Shown in pieces: positions 1 through 10,215 of a DNA stretch of 64,000 nt. Position 1 is the first letter of the stretch. The number at the start of each line of letters is the position of its first letter. The stretch is from the NCBI GenBank assembly GCA_000711775.1, contig ARYC01002038.1, positions 1-64,000 on the forward strand, written 5' to 3'. The notes under the pieces were generated by a model that saw nothing but the letters and a program-made list of their open reading frames with translations, searched no databases and was not told the DNA's origin. The stretch comes from Oxytricha trifallax (Eukaryota; Ciliophora; Spirotrichea; Sporadotrichida; Oxytrichidae). Both the position numbers and the translations under genes were made by a program.

Positions 1-1
1 T

Positions 2-262
2 GAGAACTTGATATGCCACTTGCTTCACCCAAAGACTAAAATCCACAAGGGTACTATACAGTATCTCAAGAGTCAAGTTTCAAAGAAGGCTAGCTAGTGC
101 AAGACTCAGCCCTAGAGCTTACTTCCACCCCACCTGTAGCTTAGAATGGCAAGATTGAAGAAGGCCCTCAACTTGGGAACAGTGATGAAACCTAATTGCT
201 TTGAAAATGCCACTGCCTATTTGATTGTGAGGAGTGACAAGGAAGAATGGATCTACGGGTGA
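2..262 (+). CDS. 3' end of an unidentified protein gene (5' part outside window)
   Basis: An open frame enters from the left edge and runs 86 codons to TGA at 260-262. It contains three in-frame TAG codons that must be read as glutamine. Base composition and amino-acid mix look coding (Lys-rich with Leu, Tyr and Trp, ending in EEWIYG). An internal Met lies near codon 50. No family was recognised and no membrane segment or obvious motif is visible. It could be the last exon of a gene or a single macronuclear-destined segment, since the upstream part is missing. The following ~150 bp are AT-rich and suit a 3' flank. Confidence 0.5.
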
Positions 263-560
263 GAGTGATTTATGTTGAGTTCGTGATGTTGAAATTTAAA
301 TTCAGATAGTTAAATAATTAATGTCAAATATTCCTTACCTCTATCAACAGCCTTCATACCAACCTCACTATATTCATTAGTATCGAGTCTTGTATATTTA
401 TTTATATTTTATTTTATTTCAAAACCCCGAAACCCCTACTTGCATGGAATCAACGTCGCATTATATAAGCAATGAGGAATAGTCAGTTAACTCCTCCTAT
501 CATTACAGTTATTAATCGGAATCAATTCTGAACTATGGGTTTCTAAGTAATCAGCAGTTT
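263..560. other. Non-coding spacer with telomere-like tract
   Basis: AT-rich spacer between two coding-like stretches. At 420-437 it holds a CAAAACCCCGAAACCCCT tract, one base off two C4A4 units. After this tract the sequence does not resemble the TBE terminal repeat, and no inverted partner was found to the right. No ORF was seen. Confidence 0.4.
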
Positions 561-562
561 GA

Positions 563-1027
563 AGAGATCAAGACGAGTGCGCTGAAGCCATAGTCGAAGA
601 CTGTGCTCAGTGGACATCAGTGGTGCTTGGCATCAACTTCCCCTCCAACCCCAAACCAGTGAAGCTCACTTACACTTCAGGCACTCTCCTGAACAATGGG
701 CAGGTGACACCGTCGACGATGGGTATACTGGGTGGGCAAATCATACGGCTGCCCTTCGAGAACGTTGAGTTAGCAGTGTCGTCGTTGGTCGATGTTGAAA
801 GTTTGGCAACTGATGACCAGCTGTGTTATGGCCTCGAGCAGTACCTTCGCATGATTAGAAAGCCATCGCAGTCTTCGACATAAAGAAATACCAATATGAT
901 GCCCAAGAACCTGTAGATTAAGTAGAGTGATGAGCTGTGGTAGGGTATGCAAGACTTCATGAAAGAGCAGGGTGAAAGTATCGATTTCATCAATGGGGAT
1001 CATTCAAACTATGAAGCTATGAATTGA
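563..1027 (+). CDS. Unidentified ORF upstream of transposase segments
   Basis: Open frame bounded by TGA at 560-562 and TGA at 1025-1027, about 154 codons, with in-frame TAA and TAG read as Gln. No ATG lies near its beginning; GTG at 620 is only the first valine. The product is rich in Leu, Val, Ser and Gln and contains the stretch GILGGQIIRLPFENVELAVS, which looks like folded protein. No family was recognised. It overlaps the start of the next segment by about 13 bp in another frame. It may be the N-terminal part of the same broken transposase gene or a separate protein. The absent start suggests an upstream exon or segment is missing. Confidence 0.45.
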
Positions 1028-1551
1028 TCATCAAAGAATCCTTACCTGAAACGCAGGGATGCCAAGCTGGCATTGAGAAGATCTCAGTAGTACAGCACTA
1101 CAAGGTGGAGGGCATGAAGCCCAAGGACATTGCGCTTGAGATGGTTGTGGATCGACGATTTGTGTACAAGGCCATTGAGAAGTTCAAGTTGGAGGTGGAG
1201 CACCGGGTGCTCAATCCGAAGCTAAATCTGAAGAATGGGAGGAAGAATACGCGGAGCAACCCGCTGTTGCTGAAAGCGATTGCCATCGTGCTCTAACAAC
1301 AGGGCATCTACAAGATCACTGGCTGGCGCCTGCATAAGAGCTTACTTGAAATGCAATGTAAAGATTAAGAATACAAGAACCTCAAAAAAGTGCCTTGCGT
1401 TGCTACTCTGCTGAAAGTACTTAAAGAAAGTTTCCATTTAAGATTCGGCAAAGCCCAGAACGCTAATGCCAAGTATAGAGACCCATCATTCAATGAGAAG
1501 CGGCTCTGGGTATCACGACTGCTCGCGCAGCTATTTTGGAGGATGCAGTGA
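1015..1551 (+). pseudogene. Transposase N-terminal (helix-turn-helix) segment
   Basis: Open frame of about 178 codons ending at TGA 1549-1551, with TAA at 1294-1296 and later TAA read as Gln. The first part (VVQHYKVEGMKPKDIALEM and following) has the look of the helix-turn-helix DNA-binding region of Tc1/mariner or IS630-type transposases. It is followed by a Lys/Arg-rich linker and a second helical region. Around 1536 the reading must shift by two bases into the next segment, which carries the first catalytic Asp. The gene is therefore frameshifted here, unless an unseen processing event joins the frames. Identification rests on motif order with the two downstream segments. Confidence 0.6.
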
Positions 1552-1901
1552 TCATATCAGTGGACGAGTCCAACTTCAGGAGCGATTACCTGCCAACCAA
1601 GCAGTGGAGTTTCAATTCAGCTGCCCTTCACAAGGAAAGTCGTGGGGTCGACTCCTCTCTGACGCCTGCAGTTGGTAAGACCTAGGTCCTTGTCACCGAC
1701 GATGTCATACAGTATGCTGATATGCTGGCTGGCTACCCCAACAGATAACCAAGTATGTCGACTGTCACTGGGGTCAGAGAGCAGGAACAAAGGAAGGGAT
1801 CAGACATCGCACTTTAATAAAACCAAATTCTAATTAATGATGAAAACTACCTGAAACTTGAAGATCTGGGACCCCAAGCAATTCTGGGAACCAATAGGTG
1901 A
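1536..1901 (+). pseudogene. Transposase segment with first catalytic Asp
   Basis: Open frame continuing the preceding segment in a different frame and ending at TGA 1899-1901. The motif VIISVDESNFRSDY has an Asp encoded at 1563-1565 that matches the first acidic residue of the DDE triad in Tc1/mariner-like enzymes. It is followed by the usual KQWSFNS-like strand. After about 1680 the translation no longer resembles transposase. A GTGAGT at 1898 and TCAG at 1941-1944 could mark an intron boundary, but no join was found that clearly continues the protein. Confidence 0.55.
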
Positions 1902-1929
1902 GTATTGCTATCGTTGCCTAACCGATTGA

Positions 1930-2574
1930 GTATAGTATCGTCAGCAGCTCCAGATGGGGTAGTCAGATTGGTAAGGTGTCAACTCGAGTTAGGAGGACCA
2001 AGTTAGTAATACTGAACGATAAGTGGCTGGATCTGGAATTGTTCCATCGAAGATCCCAAGGCCAAACTCGAAATCGATCTTTCCAAAGTTGCGCAGGAAA
2101 TTTTCCACCCAGGAACAGCATATCCTTGATAGCAGGGAGCAGAGCATTGCAGCCACCCCTGTCGAGTGCAGTCATAAGTATAAGTACACTCAGCTGTCAC
2201 CTATCTTGGAAGCCCCATAGGGCAGTGCTTAATACTCATCCTTATAAAAGCGCTTCGACGCCATCAGAATATAGAGCTCCTCCAAGAAGGTTACAAGCCA
2301 ACCATAAACTCCTCTGAAATTGGCTTCATCTCTTACTCCTTTGGTTCAGAACCTAGCCAGCCTCAGGCTGTAGTCAACCCAACGTAAGGGCAGTGAGGTA
2401 GTCAATGCAATAGGCCATGACAACTGGACAGCCATTACACACAGACGCTTGCAGCTGTCTAGCAGGGCAGTGGGCAGCAGTAAAGTTACTGTGAAGGAAG
2501 GGGAAGGTAAGCTACAGCTATACGATTTCATTCTAAATTAGTTGATACTAAGTTAAGTCTACAAAACAAGATGA
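1930..2574 (+). CDS. Long ORF of uncertain status between transposase segments
   Basis: Between TGA 1927-1929 and TGA 2572-2574 there is an uninterrupted frame; the first ATG at 1954 would give about 206 codons. It uses TAA and TAG as Gln many times and encodes a basic, Ser/Gln-rich protein without a recognised domain. A second frame on the same strand (1955-2317) is also open and contains no TAA or TAG at all, so the true coding frame is uncertain. The region lies where the transposase core between the first and second catalytic Asp should be, but neither frame shows transposase motifs. It may be inserted DNA. Confidence 0.35.
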
Positions 2575-3214
2575 ATGACTAAGCACCCATAGCAGACTCT
2601 GGTAACCTCGATGCTCAACCATCACAACATTATACTCCCATTGCAGCAGTCAGACAGCAAGTCAACCAGAGGTTGGGCACTAATGGCACCATGGCTAGGA
2701 ATCTCTCAATAACCAAGGAATCCACCAAGAAGCAGCAGTTCTCGATGAGCTTCGTGGCAGCAATCACTAAGGACCAGCTGGTCTCCAGCCAAGTCATCGA
2801 GGGAGCATTCGATGCCGTGCTGTTCGAGAACTTCCTCTACCACACCCTGCGCCAGCTGCGCACTGACAAGGATCATGGCGTGAAGAAGATCGTGCTGCTC
2901 ATGGACAACGCAGTCATTCACAAGTACTCTGAAGTGTTGGAGACTGCCAGGAAGTTGAAGGTCACAGTCCTATTCAATGCCGAGTACTCACCATGGCTCA
3001 ACCCCATCGAGCAGCTTTTCTCATACATCAAGAGGCACCTGAGGCAGGAGCAGGCAGACAGCAAGTAAGTGTACTAATCATAACCCATTGTAGGATTCAC
3101 TTGGTTAAGAGACTCTCCCAGATCCTTAAAGCCATGACCAAGAGTGATGTGAACAAGCTCTGGGCGTTCAGTGTCAAGCAGTGGTGCACAACCATCAGAC
3201 ATGGGTTCGTATGA
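2571..3214 (+). CDS. DD34E (Tc1/mariner-type) transposase, catalytic C-terminal half
   Basis: Begins at ATG 2571 and, after removing a 29-nt intron (3065-3093), ends at TGA 3212-3214, giving 204 residues. Two catalytic residues are plain: Asp in KIVLLMDNAVIHK (second acidic residue) and Glu in YSPWLNPIEQLF, separated by exactly 34 residues. This is the DD34E spacing of the DDE_3/Tc1 group. The sequence is clearly different from the TBE transposases elsewhere in the window. The first Asp is supplied only by the separate segment near 1563, so the protein as written here would lack it. Either the gene is broken or this half is expressed on its own. Codon 4 is a TAA read as Gln. Confidence 0.75.
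3065..3093 (+). other. 29-nt spliceosomal intron in the transposase gene
   Basis: Starts GTAAGT and ends TTGTAG, with TACTAAT inside as a likely branch site. Without removal, TAA (Gln) follows Lys and the frame soon leaves the transposase pattern. Removal (phase 2) joins the frame to a continuation ending WCTTIRHGFV-stop. The size is typical of ciliate introns. Confidence 0.75.
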
Positions 3215-3427
3215 GTCAACCATCAATGACGATGAGTGGAGTCGCAGGTGCTCTTGCCCCAGTCAAGACAAGCATCAATAGCAGTTGAATAGTTGAATTA
3301 ATTGATTAAAACTTCCCTATTATATATCACGCTTTTAAGTTTAAGTTTAAACTAATCAATCGCCAAACTACCAAAACCTCTCTCACCTCCGCGCAATGCA
3401 GAGGTCAAGTCCACCAATACAACAACG

Positions 3428-3637
3428 ATGGACCAACAGCTTAATCTACCAATGCTGGCACCGATGGATCAAGGATGGAGCAATAGATTTTAGGACCTAG
3501 AAGATGAGAATGGATTGCTGGTTGGCCTCAACTCAAGCCTATCGACGACGAATCGACATAAAGTGACCATGCCAGAACGACGCCAATTGACGGTGTCAAA
3601 CGACCATGTTAATCATCGAATTCCTGCCAAACATTGA
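3428..3637 (+). CDS. Small unidentified ORF, 69 residues
   Basis: ATG at 3428 to TGA at 3635-3637, with one in-frame TAG read as Gln. The upstream DNA is open in this frame for a further ~25 codons. The product begins MDQQLNLPMLAPMDQGW and is hydrophilic. It lies in the same higher-G+C island as the transposase segments. No family was recognised and no membrane segment is seen. It may be a first exon or segment, since the composition changes abruptly to AT-rich at about 3660. Confidence 0.4.
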
Positions 3638-3659
3638 AATCAAGTGCTTGGTTGTTCAA

Positions 3660-4619
3660 GAAAAAATTGGGGTTTATATTATGATGCTGAACACAAAAAT
3701 CATCAAAATTGGTAGTAAAACACTCTGAGTCGACACAATGGTTTCTATAAGTTGGTCATAATTAAATATTTATTTTATTTCTATAATTTCCTATTTTTAC
3801 GTATTTTATTAATACTATTCTTTCAAAAATTCTTGGGTATGCTATCTTTAACAATTATCACTTTATAAATTAAAAATTTTATTTGAAATGTTAATTAGTA
3901 ATTCTTTAGAGCGAAAGCTTTCACGCCATAAGCTTTTAAGATATATTCGTACACACACAGACACATCTAAAAAATTAATTCAATTTATCTTAAGGTTTTC
4001 GCTTGATAGTACACAATTTTTATTAATAACTATTAATAATATAATAATTAATTTAATGCACACATAATAACTCTTTAAGAAAGACTAATTTATTATTCTT
4101 TCCATTTTTCCATTTTAATTCTTAAAATGTGATTTAATTTTTGTTATTTATTTATGGTAGTTATTTGCGCATTTTTTTTTAATTTCTGGATGTTTCGTAT
4201 TTATTTAATAAGAATAAAATTAAACTAATGGTAAACTATTTTGCTTAGATACTAATAATTTTGTTAAACCATTAAGCGAAATGAATCATTCAACTAAACT
4301 TTAAAAAAGACAAATCCACTTTTAAAAAATTTTAAATCACCTAAAGGTCACTCTAAACTCTTTTCTCTTGACTTGTAACTTTCATCACTTATTCTTCTTA
4401 AAGGATTTGCAAAAAATAGGATAAAAATAAATAAAAGTACAAAATCTAATTATTTTTATTGTTTATTCTAAAAAATATAGAAGTGTTTATTAATTGCTTT
4501 TCTGTTTTATTAACATATTTTATATTGCATTTTTTTTTCTAAATCATAGATCTTAAATTGCTTAAGCACCTTAATAATATAGTATCTCTCCTTGTCAGAA
4601 CTTCATCTTCTAGTCATTA
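3660..4619. other. AT-rich non-coding DNA
   Basis: No ORF of note. It contains the first copy of the ~105-bp repeat (4271-4374) and a short AC-rich run near 3950-3965. Otherwise it is featureless AT-rich sequence. Confidence 0.5.
4271..4374 (+). repeat. Dispersed ~105-bp direct repeat, copy 1
   Basis: Begins ATTAAGCGAAATGAATCATT and ends near CTCTTTTCTCTTGA. Related copies in the same orientation lie at 6215-6320 and 7838-7941. Identity is patchy but spans the whole length, with the shared core GAATCATT...ACT...AAATCC/GCACTT...TAAACTCTTTTCTCTTGA. Confidence 0.6.
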
Positions 4620-5787
4620 ATATTTTTGCAATCATTCAAGAGGTTCGAGATAGCCAGCTCAGTGCTTCAATAGGTAAAGGAGGCACTTCAACTTTTTTAG
4701 CCTTTTGCTCTATCTAGGTTACTGCTCAGCGGATATTTTAGCTTCTCTCCAATCTAGATGGTTTGGTATTTGATTTACCTCTCTCACAAAGCCTCGAATC
4801 CTTCTTAATTACAGCTTATGGTAACTCTTCTTTAACCAATTAGATGTCCATTTGTAGCTTGATTGTTACTTGCCACCTCCTGGCCAAAAGTATGACTGCC
4901 CCACGTCCGCTAATCATAGATCACACTCGACAAAGCAACCATCTTGCTACTTTGGGAATCAATTTTAAATCTTCTTCAAGTCTAAAGATTCAGTATTGCA
5001 AACGAAGTCACCGAAGAATCTGACAATGGGGATCTGGCAAAGGTACCACTCAAATCTCCGTGAATGGACGCAGGGAGATGGATCTCTGACTCAGACAAGT
5101 ATCCCAGGAGCCGAGATAATGAATTATCTTTATTTTACAAACAACCTAGGCGTTTTCTCAGATTAATTTGCTCATGTCATGATTTGAGTACTAGGAGCTC
5201 GATTAAATTCAGGCATGCTTTCTGCGTTTCTTCTCAAGCAAGCTAATGCTCCATTATAGTTGTCTGCACTTCTTCTTTGTTGAAGAGGATAAGCCTTTGC
5301 GATTTCCTATTGTAATTAGGAGGATTGCTTTTCCATGTTAGACTTCTTGCAAATCAATCTGACTGTATTCAACAGTATCCCTAATATGCACTCAAGAGCC
5401 GCTCATATCTCCCAATTAGTACCCTCGTATTTTCTAGTCATATTATACTCACTTATGACTTTCGCTATCCACCGAGGTTTAACTTTACTCAGTTGGCATG
5501 GAAGGTGTGTCAAGCTTATTCAGCAAAGAATGCAATACTTACTCTGCTACTGCGATTTTTGTCTTTGCCACTTTCCCTTTAGGATTTTTGTAAAAACAGA
5601 ATTTATTACCTCTTGCACTTCTAATAAACCATATAGCAATGGCTCCTGAAAGTCTAATTTTCCTAGTCTCCCATTAACTCAAAGAAGTGTTGTTAATGAA
5701 TTTTTATTGATTAGAGCAACAACATAAATATTAAGTCAACCAAAATCCCACTTACGCTTGGGTCAATTTTAGAATTTGATTCCTTCA
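4620..5787 (-). pseudogene. Decayed or interrupted protein-coding region, minus strand
   Basis: Several adjoining minus-strand frames are open and protein-like when TAA/TAG are Gln: 5784 to a stop at 5449-5451 (111 codons, with IRLSGAIAIWFIRSARGNKF), 5396 to 5172-5174 (with ATG at 5336), about 5093 to 4959-4961, about 4955 to 4784-4786, then two overlapping frames down to about 4640. G+C is visibly higher than in the flanks. Consecutive segments are in different frames, as expected for a pseudogene with indels or a germline gene still holding internal eliminated segments. No family was recognised. A GTAAGT at the reverse complement of about 5538 could be a splice donor. Confidence 0.45.
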
Positions 5788-6438
5788 ATATAGAAAGTAT
5801 TCACGTATCAATATTAGTATTGCACTCCATCCTTCCGTATATATACTGAAGCTGTTGGTGTCCAGATTCAAAGTCATTTCGAGTTATTCACTAAGTTCAA
5901 GGTATAAGATTTAGGATCTGAATACCAACCTTATTTTCAGAGTGGTTCAAAACAAGATTGTTCCCAGTAGAAGTTTTTATTAATATTGATCTAATTGGGA
6001 TATTAATATCAAAGATTAATATAACGGTTATTGAGATTTTTGTAATACAAGTATTGGCTATTGCATTACAAAATAAAGAAGTTGAATTGAATAGCTTTAA
6101 TAATTTAAATCCCAATTTAATTAACTTTTAGCAACTTCCTTATTTTGTAAAATTTTATACTTTTATCTCAATATTATCACAAATTTTGGTTAGTTTCTTC
6201 TTTTCGTATTAAATTATTAAGCTGTATGAATCATTAGACTCAACATTACAAAAGATAAATACACTTATTAAAATTCTTCAAATAACCCAAAGACCAGCCC
6301 TAAACTCTTTTCTCTTGAGTCTGCCTTATATTACATCTTCTTATATAAAAAAGTAATTATTTTGTGATAAGTAAGTTGTTAATTTTAATTTAACTTAAAA
6401 AATATAGTATTTAAAACTATTAAGATTCTAGTTTAAAG
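5788..6438. other. AT-rich spacer
   Basis: Holds the second ~105-bp repeat (6215-6320). Nothing else supportable was seen; a minus-strand open stretch at 5897-6115 is AT-driven. Confidence 0.45.
6215..6320 (+). repeat. Dispersed ~105-bp direct repeat, copy 2
   Basis: ATTAAGCTGTATGAATCATT through CCCTAAACTCTTTTCTCTTGAG, same orientation as the copies at 4271 and 7838. Confidence 0.6.
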
Positions 6439-6688
6439 ATGAAAAACATTCTCGTTCTCTTTGGTGTGATAACCGTGGATGAAACCAATGTTAAAGCCGA
6501 TAACCTCTCTGATTTTTGAAATTCAATCTCTATCTTAAATTTTTTTCCTGCACATCATTCATTAACAAAAGCTAAAATCACAGAGATGCCTGCTTGGTTG
6601 CTTGCACTGAGGCCTCAGATTGCATTCAAGTTAACATGAAATATTTAAGAAATTAAATTTAATAATTAAGTAAAAATTAATAAAAATT

Positions 6689-7596
6689 ATGGCAGAGATC
6701 TGGCCGTTGGTAACTTAACAAAATTTGTAAGTTACAAAAGCATATCTAAACGATTTTATATACCAGCAATTCTAGGCAACGGGATTCAGGAAGGCAGAAA
6801 ACAGAGAGTTCAGAAGATATCATAAAGAATTGCAGAAAATCTAATAAGAGGAGCCAGTTGGAGTTTAACATCAACTGAGTGGTAAGAAAAGGGAACTGTA
6901 AAAGGATATGATTTTTGCATTTTTGTTTAAGAATATTTATTATTTGAAATTGATTTTATTTTAACTCATTGATTCCATGTTATTTTTCATCATTACAAAG
7001 ATTTTTACCTCAACTGTATACATTTACTCTAAATTCAACCCAGCTGAGTATTTGTAGAAGTTAGGAAATTTCAACATTAAATTCAACGCACATATTGAAT
7101 CAATGCAGACTCGTCGAGTTAATGCAAGCCTTCGATAAGAGAGCTTCAGTCAATTTTCAAAGTTCACCATTATTATGGAAATATGAAACTGCACAATATG
7201 TGCGAAAACGCTCAAGCAGCAGCAGAATTCTTAAACCGTCTTGACGTATTTTCTATAAAAGAGCTTCTCTAGCTACATAGATTTCCACTAAAAATATCAG
7301 ATTTAGACTATGTTGATGAAAAATGCTATGATCAGTGCTAACAAGAAAGCTTACACAGAGTATCCAATATCCTTTCAATGACTGATGAACTTGTGGCTAG
7401 CCTTGAAAGTGAAGCTGTCATGTATAAGAAAAGCTCTTTCTGAACTATGTTCGATAACATTTAATTATCCTTCAGCAACTGCGTCTTGACTTTAAATTTA
7501 AAAAACCAAAGATACGGATCAGTATTCTTCTAGTACATTAGTAAGTTAGCCAACTTCACATCTCCAGTACCTACTGTTAAGACAAGGACTAAATGA
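6689..7596 (+). pseudogene. Unidentified gene broken by a frame change and one TGA
   Basis: ATG 6689 opens a frame of 165 codons to TGA 7184-7186, beginning MAEIWPLVTQQNLQVTKAYL and rich in Gln, Glu and Lys. The -1 frame is open from about 7099 through 7594-7596, with one internal TGA at 7441-7443. It encodes a plausible soluble protein containing NAQAAAEFLNRLDVFSIKEL. The stretch 6895-7060 is hydrophobic and AT-rich and begins with GTAAG, so it may be an intron. A 26-codon ORF (6439-6519) lies just upstream. No family was recognised. It could be a decayed gene or one interrupted by DNA removed in the macronucleus. Confidence 0.45.
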
Positions 7597-7837
7597 AATA
7601 AAAGATCAGCCATTCATATACCATTGTATAATGCACTCTCTGTGTGCTTTATTATGACATATAAACTTGCATTAAAGTATTTAATTAATCACTTCTACTG
7701 TTTAATTTTCTAGGTTACACAATTATTTACAGTAATTTTGTAAGTTAAATCAATTTTATAGATTTATTTTTCATAATTCTCATATATTCAATTCTTTTAT
7801 AAAATTATCACAAATTCAATAAGATGCTAAAATCATC

Positions 7838-7941
7838 ATTAAGCGATATGAATCATTCAACTAAACTTTTCAAAAAAACTAAATGCACTTTTTAAAAGTC
7901 CTCAAATCATCAAAAGTTCAGCCCTTAACAGTTTTCTCTTG
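7838..7941 (+). repeat. Dispersed ~105-bp direct repeat, copy 3
   Basis: ATTAAGCGATATGAATCATT through CAGTTTTCTCTTGA. It is the copy closest to copy 1 at its left end and lies about 90 bp before the left arm of the 8026-9112 element. Confidence 0.6.
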
Positions 7942-8025
7942 AATATCTTTAACGGTATTATAATTTGATAAAGCGTTTGGTAAAGTGCAATATTTTTTTA
8001 ATTTATTTATATTATAAAAAACATC

Positions 8026-9112
8026 TTATCTATTTAAAATATCATTATTAATAAAATACATTAAAATAAGTAAAAATGAGAAAGTTTAATACACATTGAA
8101 GTTCTATTCATTTTTAACTGTCAATAAATTGATATTTTCTTTTTGCTATTATCTTAATCATCAATAAAATTAATTATTAATAAAATAAATATGTTATCGA
8201 AAGCATTCGAGTGAATGAAATAGGCACTTACTTGAACAAATAATTTCCAATCTTTGATGTCACCAAGAGAGATCGTAGGATCCTAACAACAAGCCTCAAG
8301 TTTTATCAATAAACACAAATAGGTTATCTGCTAAGGTAGAAATGGTAGGCACATAAGTTATTCATATTTTTCATGACACTTTCCAAATTCAATACGCTCA
8401 CACATATGGAACCAAAATGTTAGATGGTGTGAATAGCAAAAGAGCTGTATTTCAACACTTGGGCCTCCAAGTTTATGATACTATGGCTAATGTAGATAAA
8501 AAACTGATTGTAAATCTTCAGTTATTATATACCAATTCTCCTCGTAGCATAAATTATTCATGGGCAAACTAATGCACAATCCTGCCTCTACTTTGTCAAT
8601 ACTGAGAGTAATCCAGCACTCTTAGATGCGTTGCAATTGCAATTGCTCACAGACCAAGTACTCACATATATGAAGCAGTTTATTAGACTATCATTACGGC
8701 TTTGTCAATACAGTCGTTGGTATGGGTAATAATCCATTATCTGAACCAACTTTCATTTATGATGTCCTAGTGAGATAAGTTGATGACTGAAAGACCTAAG
8801 GAATTGTCATGATTGGTGGAGATGCTAAAGAGAGGCAGTTGCTATTTGTAATTTATAAAAAATAACAGAGTTCTTGTAATTATCGTAAAGATAGCATTTA
8901 AATTACAAGCAGAGAATTTATATGCTCATTTAAAAAATAAGTGTGTTTAATTAAATAATACTCATGTACGTATTTTATTTTAAAAACTTCAAATTAAATT
9001 TAAATTACAAAATATCAATTTATTTTCAGTTAAAAATGAATAGAACTTCAATGTGTATTAAACTTTCTCATTTGTACCTATTTTAATGTATTTTATTAAT
9101 ACTATTTAAAAT
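8026..9112. mobile_element. 1.1-kb element with ~105-bp terminal inverted repeats
   Basis: 8026-8135 and 9004-9112 are inverted copies matching almost throughout (left ATTAATAAAATACATTAAAA; right is its near-perfect reverse complement). Between them lies coding-like sequence. Exact ends and target duplication could not be fixed in the AT-rich flanks. The arrangement (two arms around a coding core) suggests a small DNA transposon or internal eliminated element. No transposase motif was recognised in the core. Confidence 0.55.
8258..8935 (+). pseudogene. Unidentified coding region inside the 8.0-9.1 kb element
   Basis: A frame open from about 8259 to TGA near 8613 (about 118 codons, ATG at 8342) encodes a protein-like sequence including MVGTQVIHIFHDTFQIQYAH. 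An overlapping frame continues (SNPALLDALQLQLLTDQVL). A third frame from about 8680 reads LDYHYGFVNTVVGMGNNPLS and runs on past a TGA to a GGDAKERQLLFVIY stretch. TAA and TAG are Gln throughout. Three frame changes indicate decay or unremoved internal segments. No family was recognised; the GGDAK stretch is suggestive only. Confidence 0.4.
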
Positions 9113-10215
9113 AGTATACTATTATATTATTAAATGATTAATCACACTTATAACCTATTTTACTTTAAACTATTTCAATTTCACATTTCTGTATTGCTTA
9201 ATCAGTGCTTTTTTATAATAAAATCTGAATAAATTAAATGCTTGAGATTAGCTTATAAATAATTTAATTTAATAATTAAAATTACACTTTGTCGCACTAT
9301 ATCTATAACTAATCAGTCAAAATAGTAAAATTATCGTAAATTAAATAATCCTTAAATACATAGAAATATAAATATAATCATACTTGTATATTTTTTATAA
9401 TTTATTTTTAGAAATTTTGTTGATTTATTTAATTAGCTTATATACTTTGGGACCAAGTAGTAAAAATTATTTATATTTGCTACTTGGTCCCAATCTTAAT
9501 ATATTTAATAATAATTTAAATTAAAAAATGAATTACTAAAGCATTTATAGTAAAAGTGTGATTACTTTTCTACAAAAATCGAATGTAATTATGCTAAATA
9601 ATTAATTTTGTTTATTTAATAATTATAGACATAGAGAAATTATTAGTTTTAAAATTTAGTTACTTTAAATAGAAATATTTGAATAAATTATTTACTAATT
9701 TTAACTGCAATAAATTTCAATTAATCTTTGTATTAAAGTAATAACATTTATATCATTAATTTTGAATAAATTTATTTATGTTTTTTATTTAACTATATTA
9801 ATACAAAGATTGGGACCAAGTAGCAAATATAAATAACTTTTTCTACTTGGTCCCAAAGTATATAAATAAAAAAATAAATCAAACATATTTTAAATAAATA
9901 ATTATAAAAATATTATTATCATCTTTTATTATATCTCATTGAATTATAAGATTTTAACTAACTCTATTTTTAAAGTATACCGATAGTGATATTTATCGGT
10001 TTGATTATTTTATGCGTATAATTTTAATTAATATAAAATATAAATCTAAATTTCTGGTAATTATTATAACTTTTCCTCATTAAACTTGGAAGAACATGAA
10101 TATATTAACATTAATAGTAAGTAATCAGGCAATTAAGAGAATCATAAATAATTTTCTATTTGTATCATGAATACTTTGTTGCCTTATTGATAAGTTCACT
10201 AAATCTTAATAAAAA
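9113..10215. other. AT-rich DNA with a paired-hairpin repeat
   Basis: No ORF. 9437-9500 contains GGGACCAAGTAG ... CTACTTGGTCCC, itself a hairpin. 9798-9866 holds an inverted copy of the whole unit, and the flanks (9390-9437 and 9866-9915) also match as inverted repeats. The likely unit is an element of about 525 bp centred near 9650. Confidence 0.5.
9390..9915. repeat. Palindromic element built of two hairpins
   Basis: Left unit reads ATACTTTGGGACCAAGTAG then CTACTTGGTCCCAATCTT. The right unit is its reverse complement with a few changes. The inverted match extends about 45 bp outward on both sides. This fits a small foldback or MITE-like insertion; target duplications could not be recognised. 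Confidence 0.55.

Noticed and set aside
770-2531. Minus-strand ORFs in the first 3 kb
   Set aside because: They overlap plus-strand frames with recognisable transposase motifs or in-frame Gln TAA/TAG codons; minus frames show no motif.
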